Positions 1-5,400 of a DNA stretch of 6,207 nucleotides are shown here, one piece after another; position 1 is the stretch's first letter, and the number at the start of each line of letters is the position of its first letter. The notes under the pieces were generated by a model, which saw only the letters and a program-made list of their open reading frames with translations, made no database searches and had not been told where the DNA came from. The DNA is from Pseudaestuariivita sp. (GTDB lineage: Bacteria; Pseudomonadota; Alphaproteobacteria; Rhodobacterales; Rhodobacteraceae), in the NCBI GenBank assembly GCA_020629995.1, contig JAHDCH010000161.1:1-6207 (forward strand), given 5' to 3'. The position numbers and the translations under genes were made by a program.

Positions 1-28
1 GAGTTGGGCATCGAAAAATCGCAAACTG

Positions 29-40
29 GGCCAATTGGCC
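29..40. repeat. Perfect 12-bp palindrome GGCCAATTGGCC
   Basis: GGCCAATTGGCC reads identically on both strands; the symmetry does not extend to the bases on either side. It lies about 190 bases before the TTG start of the first Tad-type gene. It could be a binding site for a dimeric regulator or a chance palindrome. No known regulator consensus is claimed. Confidence 0.4.
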
Positions 41-84
41 GGAATTGTAGATGCCCGCGCACCAATCTCGCCATAGTCGCCGGC

Positions 85-116
85 ATTGTCTCGAAATCAG
101 GCAATTTCGTAACAAT
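85..116. promoter_or_regulatory. 32-bp interrupted inverted repeat, operator-like
   Basis: Outer arms ATTGT (85-89) and ACAAT (112-116) and inner arms CGAAAT (92-97) and ATTTCG (104-109) surround a 6-base centre, CAGGCA. There are two mismatched positions per side between inner and outer arms, so 11 of 13 arm positions pair. It overlaps the spacer of the only weak sigma70-like pair I can propose upstream of the operon, a position where a repressor or activator could act. Four T residues follow (116-119), so a weak terminator for an upstream gene is an alternative, but the stem is AT-rich. The symmetry is directly visible; the regulatory role is inferred. Confidence 0.45.
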
Positions 117-216
117 TTTAGACGGTTATGGTCCAAATTCCGCCTTAATCCGCACGCAATAAGGCACCGCACAAAGGGTGTGATGTGGGGTGCGGGTCCG
201 TCCAGGGCGGGCATGT

Positions 217-224
217 AGAAGGGA
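217..224 (+). promoter_or_regulatory. Ribosome binding site deciding a TTG start
   Basis: AGAAGGGA ends 7 bases before the TTG at 232. This is the best Shine-Dalgarno match near any candidate start of the first Tad-type gene. The in-frame GTG at 190 has only a poorly placed AAAGGG (173-178, 11 bases away), and the in-frame ATG at 280 has no purine-rich tract in front of it. Confidence 0.55.
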
Positions 225-231
225 TGTAACA

Positions 232-1665
232 TTGAAACGTTTGGGGACAGACACGCAGTCCAGCGTGACCCGTGACAAGATGAGCCTGGCCGACATGATC
301 GCCATGGCCCGTTTTGTTCGCAACGAAGACGGGGCTCTCTCGATCTTTTCGTTGTTCATGTTCATCATGATCCTGATGGCCGCAGGTGTCGGCGTCGACC
401 TCATGATGAATGAAATGAAACGCACCAAGCTCCAGCACACCCTGGACCGCGCCATTCTTGCGGCCGCGGACCTGGATCAGGAACTTGAGCCTTCGGAAGT
501 GGTCAGCGACTACTTTGCCAAGGCCGGGCTGGCAAGCCACCTGCAGGGCGTCTCGGTTGACGAGGGCCTGAACTACAAAGAGGTGTCTGCCACCGCGGAA
601 ACCGTCACCGACACGATCTTCATGAACCTTCTGGGCGTCGACACTCTGTCCGCGCCTGCACAAGGCACCGCCGAAGAACGGATCGGCAAAGTCGAAGTGT
701 CGATGGTGCTCGATATCTCGGGCTCGATGCGCGACAACAACAAGATTCAGAACCTGCGCGGCGCTGCACAGACCTTTGTGAACACGGTTCTGGCCGACGA
801 AACCGAAGATCTGATCTCGGTGTCGCTGGTGCCCTATTCGGAACATGTGAACGCCGGTCCGCTGCTGGCCGACCGTCTGAACGTGGACTGGAAGCACGGG
901 TATTCGCACTGCCTCGAATTCCCCGACTCGCATTTTGCATCGACCGCGCTGAACACCCAGCACGAATACGAGCAGATGCAACACTACCAGTGGAACTTTG
1001 ACGGTGTGAACAACGCCCTCAACGACACCGTGTGCCCGCGCTATTCGTACGAGCGGATCCGCCCGTGGTCGCAAGATGCCGACCAGCTGAACGCGCAGAT
1101 CCAGCAACTGCAGCCGCGCGCCGGTACGTCGATCTTCCTGGGCCTGAAATGGGGCACGGCGCTGCTTGATCCCTCGACGCGGGGCATCCTTGGCTCGCTT
1201 GTCGGGGCTGGCGAAGTCGACAGCACGTTTGCCGGCCGCCCGGTCAACTACAGCGATCACGAATCGCTCAAGACCGTCATCCTGATGACGGACGGGCAGC
1301 ACGACAAATCGTTCCGCATCAGCGACTGGGCCTACAACAGCCCCTCCGAATACTATCACTGGAGCCGGTACAACCTGAACTACTACCTGTGGAACTACGT
1401 CAGCTCGTACTACCACAACCAGTTCCGCTATCAGAAATACGATGCCACCAAGGGTGACACGCTGCTGTTCGACATGTGCGACGCGGCCAAGGCCAACGGG
1501 ATCGTCATCTGGTCGATCGGTTTCGAAACCCAGCCGCACGGCTCGAGCGTGATGCGTGAATGCGCCTCGTCGCCCGCACACTTCTTCGAAGTCGAAGGCA
1601 CCGCAATCATCGACGCCTTCACGTCGATCGCACGGCAAATCAACCAGCTGAGGCTGACCCAATGA
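232..1665 (+). CDS. TadG-like VWA-domain pilus-assembly protein
   Basis: Predicted membrane-anchored protein of 477 residues with a VWA domain, likely part of a Tad/Flp pilus or related envelope assembly. Near residues 29-57 an R-N-E-D-G-A segment runs into a hydrophobic helix (S-I-F-S-L-F-M-F-I-M and on), the arrangement of TadE/TadG-like N termini. The metal-ion-dependent adhesion site looks intact: D-I-S-G-S at D161/S163/S165 (nt 712 on), T299 in G-T-S-I (nt 1126), and D354 in M-T-D-G (nt 1291). Four cysteines (in S-H-C-L, T-V-C-P, D-M-C-D, R-E-C-A) could form disulfides outside the cytoplasm. An unusually Tyr/Trp-rich insertion at nt 1327-1440 follows the last metal-site aspartate. The start is taken as TTG at 232 because of the ribosome binding site; GTG 190 or ATG 280 remain possible. 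It overlaps the next gene by ATGA, implying translational coupling. The VWA call is firm; the Tad role comes from family knowledge and neighbours. Confidence 0.85.
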   Translation: MKRLGTDTQSSVTRDKMSLADMIAMARFVRNEDGALSIFSLFMFIMILMAAGVGVDLMMNEMKRTKLQHTLDRAILAAADLDQELEPSEVVSDYFAKAGLASHLQGVSVDEGLNYKEVSATAETVTDTIFMNLLGVDTLSAPAQGTAEERIGKVEVSMVLDISGSMRDNNKIQNLRGAAQTFVNTVLADETEDLISVSLVPYSEHVNAGPLLADRLNVDWKHGYSHCLEFPDSHFASTALNTQHEYEQMQHYQWNFDGVNNALNDTVCPRYSYERIRPWSQDADQLNAQIQQLQPRAGTSIFLGLKWGTALLDPSTRGILGSLVGAGEVDSTFAGRPVNYSDHESLKTVILMTDGQHDKSFRISDWAYNSPSEYYHWSRYNLNYYLWNYVSSYYHNQFRYQKYDATKGDTLLFDMCDAAKANGIVIWSIGFETQPHGSSVMRECASSPAHFFEVEGTAIIDAFTSIARQINQLRLTQ

Positions 1666-2201
1666 CACAGAAACTGATGCAACGCCTGCGCCGCCACCTG
1701 GCGCGCGACGAACAGGGCTCCATGACGGTCGAATTCGCCATCTGGTTCCCGCTCTTCATGGTGGTCCTGCTGGCTTCGATCGAGCTGGGCGTGGTCACGG
1801 TGCGCCACACGATGCTGGAACGGTCGCTTGACGTCACCGTCCGCGACATCCGCATCGGCACCGGCAACGCGCCGCAGCACGACGAGATCAAGGCGCAGAT
1901 CTGCGACAACATCGCACTGGTCAGCGACTGCGAGGAAAACCTGCGGCTCGAGATGGTGCACAATGATCTGCGCAACTGGCAGGCCATCCCCGCAACCGCG
2001 GACTGCACCGACCAAAGCGCCGAGGCCAGCCCCGTGCGGTCGTTCTCGAACGGTCTCGACAACGAGCTGATGGTGCTGCGCGCCTGCCTCAAGTTCACGC
2101 CGATGTTCCCGACAACGGCTCTGGGCGACGCGATGCACAAAGACGCCAACGGCGACGTCGGGCTGATTGCAACCTCTGCCTTCGTGCAGGAACCGAGGTA
2201 A
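1662..2201 (+). CDS. TadE-like pseudopilin / pilus-assembly protein
   Basis: Protein of 179 residues. It has a short basic N terminus (R-L-R-R-H-L-A-R), then D-E-Q-G-S-M-T-V-E-F and a hydrophobic helix of about 20 residues. This is the TadE pattern: a prepilin-peptidase-like site G19/S20 with Glu at +5 (E24), and a single inner-membrane helix holding a periplasmic C-terminal domain. Four cysteines (Q-I-C, S-D-C, A-D-C, R-A-C) sit in the periplasmic part. The start ATG at 1662 overlaps the TGA of the upstream VWA gene, and GAGG at 1650-1653 lies 8 bases before it. An in-frame reading extends upstream to 1560, but that part lies wholly inside the VWA gene and is rejected. The family's known role is a minor pilin or pseudopilin in Flp pilus biogenesis; action here is inferred from homology by eye. 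Confidence 0.85.
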   Translation: MTQKLMQRLRRHLARDEQGSMTVEFAIWFPLFMVVLLASIELGVVTVRHTMLERSLDVTVRDIRIGTGNAPQHDEIKAQICDNIALVSDCEENLRLEMVHNDLRNWQAIPATADCTDQSAEASPVRSFSNGLDNELMVLRACLKFTPMFPTTALGDAMHKDANGDVGLIATSAFVQEPR

Positions 2202-2207
2202 GACACC

Positions 2208-2762
2208 ATGACCAAGCTCAAGACCCTTCTTGGCCGCTACAGCCGCGACGAAGACGCCAACATGAGCGTCGAGGCGGTCATCCTGATGCCGATCCTGATG
2301 TGGGCGTTTGTTGCGATGTTTGTCTTCTTTGACAACTTCCGCGCCCATTCGGTCAGCCAGAAGGCGGCGTACACGATCGGCGACATGATGAGCCGGGAAA
2401 CCGACTATATCACGCCCACGTACATGGACTCGGCCCACCAGCTGCTGCAGCTTCTGGCCGAGGCCGAAAGCGGCGACACCTCGCTGCGCGTCACGGTGAT
2501 CAAGTACAACGCCGACACCGATCGCTATCAGCGCGTGTGGTCCGAACAGCGCGGCCCCGAGCTGGCGCCGCTGGACAACACCGCGGTTGGCAAGCTGGCC
2601 CCGCGCCTGCCGGTCATGGTGCACAACGAGCAAGTGATCCTCGTTGAGACCAAGACGAAGTATCATCAGGTCGCCGATATCGGCCTGCTGAACGACGAGG
2701 TCGACACGTTCGTGGTCACCAGCCCCCGCTTTGCACCCCAGGTGCTGTGGAACGCCGGCTGA
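2208..2762 (+). CDS. Second TadE/TadF-like envelope protein
   Basis: Protein of 184 residues that starts 6 bases after the preceding stop, with GAGG at 2195-2198 nine bases ahead of the ATG. The N terminus reads R-Y-S-R-D-E-D-A-N-M-S-V-E-A, followed by a hydrophobic helix (about residues 24-42, V-I-L-M-P-I-L-M-W-A-F). This parallels its upstream neighbour and marks it as another TadE/TadF-type single-pass protein. The residue before the presumed cleavage point is Ala (A17) instead of Gly, with Glu at +5 kept (E22). Unlike its neighbours it has no cysteine. The C-terminal part (V-T-V-I-K-Y-N, then V-I-L-V-E-T-K-T-K-Y) looks like a mixed alpha/beta periplasmic domain. A strong terminator follows, so this is the last gene of the operon. 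Confidence 0.75.
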   Translation: MTKLKTLLGRYSRDEDANMSVEAVILMPILMWAFVAMFVFFDNFRAHSVSQKAAYTIGDMMSRETDYITPTYMDSAHQLLQLLAEAESGDTSLRVTVIKYNADTDRYQRVWSEQRGPELAPLDNTAVGKLAPRLPVMVHNEQVILVETKTKYHQVADIGLLNDEVDTFVVTSPRFAPQVLWNAG

Positions 2763-2796
2763 CAAGTCATCGGGTTTCCCCACCCACCGGCCAATC

Positions 2797-2824
2797 AACC
2801 CCGCCCCCCAGGGCGGGGTTTTTT
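2797..2824 (+). terminator. Rho-independent terminator of the Tad-type operon
   Basis: AACCCCGCCC (2797-2806) pairs perfectly with GGGCGGGGTT (2811-2820) around a 4-base loop CCCA. A run of six T (2819-2824) overlaps the end of the 3' arm. It begins about 35 bases after the stop of the third gene, and separates the operon from the cytolysin-like gene. Confidence 0.93.
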
Positions 2825-2950
2825 GTGTCCGCACCTGCGCGCGATCTGTGGATATGTCGCATGACATGCAATTTTGATGGACGCAGTCCGCTTTGCTCTC
2901 TAGCTTTACGATATTTGATGCACTTTCTTTCTACTTATTGGAGTTTAAGC
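2825..2950 (+). promoter_or_regulatory. Leader / probable promoter of the cytolysin-like gene
   Basis: This stretch lies between a terminator and a well-placed ribosome binding site, so a promoter is expected in it. It contains two overlapping inverted repeats: ATGTC/GACAT at 2854-2858 and 2863-2867, and GCATG/CATGC at 2859-2863 and 2865-2869. It becomes AT-rich from about 2900 (C-T-T-T-A-C-G-A-T-A-T-T-T). TACGAT at 2907-2912 is a 4-of-6 match to a -10 box, but no good -35 box sits at the right distance, so the promoter may depend on an activator or another sigma factor. That is inference. Confidence 0.4.
2940..2943 (+). promoter_or_regulatory. Ribosome binding site of the cytolysin-like gene
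   Basis: GGAG sits 7 bases before the ATG at 2951 and fixes that start. The reading frame stays open upstream to 2747, but that would run through the terminator and place up to 68 residues ahead of an evident signal peptide. Confidence 0.7.
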
Positions 2951-4873
2951 ATGTCTCATTGGAGCTCACTCGCCGGAACCTCGGCGCTTGTTCTATCCGC
3001 CTTGGCCGCGCCGCTGATCGCCCCCGCCCCTGCCCGCGCGGATACGGTCAGCTGCGAGCTTTACCTGGACGCCGCGCAGCGCGATGCCTGTTACGTCAAG
3101 ATGACGACCGAACTTTCGGCCTGCCAGCCAAAGGCGCTCACGAAACTGCAGCCGTTTGGCGCTATCGGGCTTGCGCAATCGGTCGTGCTTTGTAACGGCA
3201 CGCTGGACCACGAAGCGCGGCTGAGCTGTTTCGACACCGAAGTTAAGCGCGGCGTAAATTTTGTCGACGCGGTTCAGAATTGCACGTCGAACCCGTCGGT
3301 TCAGGTGTTTCGGCGCAGCACGGCGCCTGCCGCCTTTACACGCAAGGAACAAACCAAGCGCACTGTCGAGGATGATGTGATCTGCTCGACCACCACGCGC
3401 AGCATCTCGGACAATTTCGACGAAAACTTCGTCGCGAAATCGCTGGCGCGCAGCGGGTTGATCCATCCCGGGGCGGTGTTCCACCTCAGCGACATCCTGA
3501 ATGGCCCCAACGCGCCTCTGGGCGGGCCGGACATGCCGCGCAGGGATTACGACGTCTATCTCAACTTCAACGACAGCCGAGTTGACGTGGACGCGGCCAG
3601 CCTGTCGCGCGTATCCGACACCGGGTCCAAACGGCTGACCGGCCGCGTGGATGGCGCGCGCTTTCGCGGATCGGTCAACGAGGTGCTGGACACGATCCTG
3701 GTCCAGAACCCGCAGCGCGACAATTTCTCGACCTCGTTTTCCGCAAGCGAGGTGCATTCCGACACCCATCTGAACGTCGCGCTCAAGGGGGCGGCCAGCT
3801 ATAACGGGTTCAAGATGAACACGTCCTTCGACCTCGACAAGGCGAAGGACAAGACCAAGGTGATCGGCCAGTTCCTGCAGGGCTATTACAGCCTGCATGT
3901 GGACGAAAGCACGCTGGCCCGCGGGCTGGATGGCTGGTTTGCCCCCTCGGCCCATGCCGCCGTTCAGGCCGAAATCGACCGCAAGGGGCCATTGGTCTAT
4001 GTCGATACGGTGGTCTACGGCCGCGCGGCCTATTTCACGACACTGGCGGAAAAGACGGACACCGATGTCGCGGCCATGCTCAAGGCCAGCTACACCCGCG
4101 GCAAGAATTTCGCCAAGGGCCAGGGCGATGTGAAATTCGAGGAACACACCAGCCGCAACCAGATCAACGCGACCTTCATCGGACAGTCAGGCGGCGGCGG
4201 TCTTGCGGTGACCTCGATGGACGAATTTCGTGACATCATCAACGACGCGCCCCGTGACGGTGCGCGCGGCCAGCCGGTGGCCTATACGCTCAAGTTCGTC
4301 GAAGACAAATCGGTGGCGATGACGTCGGTCAACACCTCGTTCCCGGATCGCACCTGCACACCGCTGAACAACAAGGTGGCCTTCAACATCGACAGCATCT
4401 CGGTCATCATCGCGGATGACGAAGGCACCGACAACGACAGCGAAATCCACGCGCAGGCGATGGTCAGCGTGACCTATGACACCTTCGAGGATGGCAAAAA
4501 GGTCGAGGTTTTTCAGGGCCCGAAAATCATCTCGATCGCGGAAAATGTCAAAGGCCGCCTGCGCGGCGAAGATGCCGTGCCGGACACCCGGGTCGGCAAA
4601 AAGGTGATCTTTGACATCCCCGACGACCCCGCGACCGAGGCGAACGAGGTCAAGACGGCGCGGTTCTCGATCCAGTGGATGCTGGTCTACGAAGACGACG
4701 ACTCGAGCGCGAACGACACGATGTTCGCCTTCAACCCGACCGATCAGCTGCGCACCCTGACGCTCACCGACTTCGAAAAGACGCGCGACAAATCCTTCCG
4801 CTTCCGCGGGACGGACCCCGATTCACCCGATGCGGATGTCGAGTTCAACTTTTCGCTGACCCCGGAGGACTGA
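2951..4873 (+). CDS. Exported cholesterol-dependent-cytolysin-like protein
   Basis: Protein of 640 residues, a candidate secreted pore-forming protein. Residues 1-30 form a signal peptide with an A-L-V-L-S-A-L-A-A core and cleavage after A-R-A (30/31). Residues 31-115 are cysteine-rich, with a duplicated C-x3-L-D-x3-R-x2-C-[YF] motif at C35/C47 and C81/C93. Residues about 125-468 match domains 1-3 of thiol-activated cytolysins as I recall perfringolysin and pneumolysin: H-P-G-A-V (172-176, family Y-P-G-A), F-L-Q-G-Y-Y (308-313), P-L-V-Y-V-x-x-V-V-Y-G-R (347-358), N-A-T-F-I-G (406-411) and P-V-A-Y-T-L-K-F-V-E-D-K (442-453). The undecapeptide E-C-T-G-L-A-W-E-W-W-R and domain 4 are absent. Residues about 469-640 form an Asp-rich beta-type domain instead (A-D-D-E-G-T-D-N-D at 488-496, E-D-D-D at 581-584), with one further cysteine at C469. 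It is flanked by a terminator upstream and convergent genes downstream. The family call is firm; target, receptor and lytic activity are unknown. Confidence 0.8.
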   Translation: MSHWSSLAGTSALVLSALAAPLIAPAPARADTVSCELYLDAAQRDACYVKMTTELSACQPKALTKLQPFGAIGLAQSVVLCNGTLDHEARLSCFDTEVKRGVNFVDAVQNCTSNPSVQVFRRSTAPAAFTRKEQTKRTVEDDVICSTTTRSISDNFDENFVAKSLARSGLIHPGAVFHLSDILNGPNAPLGGPDMPRRDYDVYLNFNDSRVDVDAASLSRVSDTGSKRLTGRVDGARFRGSVNEVLDTILVQNPQRDNFSTSFSASEVHSDTHLNVALKGAASYNGFKMNTSFDLDKAKDKTKVIGQFLQGYYSLHVDESTLARGLDGWFAPSAHAAVQAEIDRKGPLVYVDTVVYGRAAYFTTLAEKTDTDVAAMLKASYTRGKNFAKGQGDVKFEEHTSRNQINATFIGQSGGGGLAVTSMDEFRDIINDAPRDGARGQPVAYTLKFVEDKSVAMTSVNTSFPDRTCTPLNNKVAFNIDSISVIIADDEGTDNDSEIHAQAMVSVTYDTFEDGKKVEVFQGPKIISIAENVKGRLRGEDAVPDTRVGKKVIFDIPDDPATEANEVKTARFSIQWMLVYEDDDSSANDTMFAFNPTDQLRTLTLTDFEKTRDKSFRFRGTDPDSPDADVEFNFSLTPED

Positions 4874-4878
4874 ACCGC

Positions 4879-4893
4879 CGCGCAAAACGCGCG
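4879..4893. terminator. Short GC hairpin between convergent genes, possible weak terminator
   Basis: CGCGC (4879-4883) pairs with GCGCG (4889-4893) around a 5-base loop, AAAAC. It fills most of the 20-base gap between the two convergent stops, so it could act on transcripts from either side. It has no T run on either strand and only five pairs, so a terminator role is weakly supported. Confidence 0.3.
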
Positions 4894-5400
4894 TCAGCCG
4901 CCTTTGCGTTCGGCAAGGTGCATGGCCAGAATATCGGCCATCGCCTTGCCCTCGCCCGCGCCGGTCACGCCGCCGACGCCGATCTTGCGGCCCAGCCGCC
5001 AATAGACGCCCGGCGCCCATGCGCGGGGCGCCTTGTCTTTGAGGGTGATCAGAAAGCCGTTTGACGGCTTGAACGCCAGCATTCCGCGTTCGACATTCTC
5101 GATCTGGTCCCAGGGGGCCAGAACCTCTTTGCCCTCGATCTCCAGCCCGCGCTCGCGCGTCAGGATCAGGCGGATCTGCGTTGCATCCCACATGCGCCAC
5201 GCGGAATACAGCGCGGCTGCGGCCACGACCAGCATGAACACGGTATAGGCCAGCTCGGATGGCGGTGCGCGCAGCACGGTCCACAGCACCAAAAGGCCCA
5301 GACCGCCCAGCGATCCGACACCCAGGATGCGCCGCCCGTAGGAGGCCTGAACCGACGCGAGGTAAGGGCGATCATCTGTCATGCCCGCCGCATACGACAT
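4894..5400 (-). CDS. Small two-helix membrane protein, function unknown
   Basis: Protein of 168 residues with two predicted membrane helices, about residues 25-43 (I-L-G-V-G-S-L-G-G-L-G-L-L-V-L) and 51-71 (Y-T-V-F-M-L-V-V-A-A-A-A-L-Y). A soluble C-terminal domain of about 95 residues follows. It has short beta-strand-like runs (I-R-L-I-L-T, L-E-I-E-G-K-E-V-L, G-F-L-I-T-L-K-D-K) and ends with W-R-L-G-R-K-I-G-V-G-G-V-T (134-146) and a last helix rich in Ala. That resembles bacterial PH-like domains attached to two helices, a type I associate with conserved hypothetical proteins of Rhodobacteraceae. No function can be assigned. Neither the ATG at 5400 nor the in-frame ATG at 5382 (M-T-D-D-R) has a clear ribosome binding site; the longer form is given. 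It lies 30 bases after the oxidoreductase gene on the same strand, so the two probably share a transcript. Confidence 0.75.
   Translation of the reverse strand: MSYAAGMTDDRPYLASVQASYGRRILGVGSLGGLGLLVLWTVLRAPPSELAYTVFMLVVAAAALYSAWRMWDATQIRLILTRERGLEIEGKEVLAPWDQIENVERGMLAFKPSNGFLITLKDKAPRAWAPGVYWRLGRKIGVGGVTGAGEGKAMADILAMHLAERKGG

Larger units (their letters stand above)
1..231. other. Non-coding upstream region of the Tad-type operon
   Basis: No convincing gene was found here. One forward frame stays open from the left edge to a TAA at 160-162, but its translation resembles no family I recognise, and two inverted repeats lie inside it. The stretch is more AT-rich than the genes, as expected of a promoter region. 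A weak sigma70-like pair can be proposed: TTGTCT at 86-91 and TAACAA at 110-115, with an 18-base spacer. Its match to consensus is poor. The ribosome binding site of the first operon gene lies at the right end. The promoter role is inferred from position and composition. Confidence 0.5.

Noticed and set aside
141..160. Possible CtrA site near TTAA at 145-148
   Set aside because: No second TTAA lies at the 7-base spacing of the known TTAA-N7-TTAA pattern on either side.
1..162. Forward frame open from the left edge to a TAA at 160-162, possible end of an upstream gene
   Set aside because: The composition and two inverted repeats look intergenic and the translation resembles nothing I know. 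The window edge prevents a firm decision.
145..1668. Long open frame (507 codons) on the - strand opposite the VWA gene
   Set aside because: Its translation is low in recognisable motifs and rich in Val, Arg, His and Asp, as expected for the antisense of GC-rich codons. The + strand frame has VWA and TadG motifs and a ribosome binding site.
1431..2867. Long open frame (478 codons) on the - strand across the two TadE-like genes and the terminator
   Set aside because: It spans three + strand gene segments and a Rho-independent terminator, and its translation has no family features.
2747..2950. N-terminal extension of the cytolysin-like gene to 2747, or starts at 2861 or 2918
   Set aside because: The extension runs through a strong terminator and would bury the signal peptide inside the protein; GGAG 7 bases before 2951 supports the shorter form.
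2993..4147. Long open frame (384 codons) on the - strand opposite the cytolysin-like gene
   Set aside because: It is a mirror of the + strand codons; the + frame has a signal peptide, conserved cytolysin blocks and a ribosome binding site.
4355..4873. C-terminal part of the cytolysin-like protein as a normal, cholesterol-binding domain 4
   Set aside because: No Glu-Cys-Thr-Gly-Leu-Ala-Trp-like sequence is present, and the only tryptophan in this part (Q-W-M-L-V-Y) is not in that context. C469 lies before the domain, not in an undecapeptide.
4879..4893. Hairpin as a strong bidirectional terminator
   Set aside because: Only five base pairs and no T run on either strand; kept only as a low-confidence feature.
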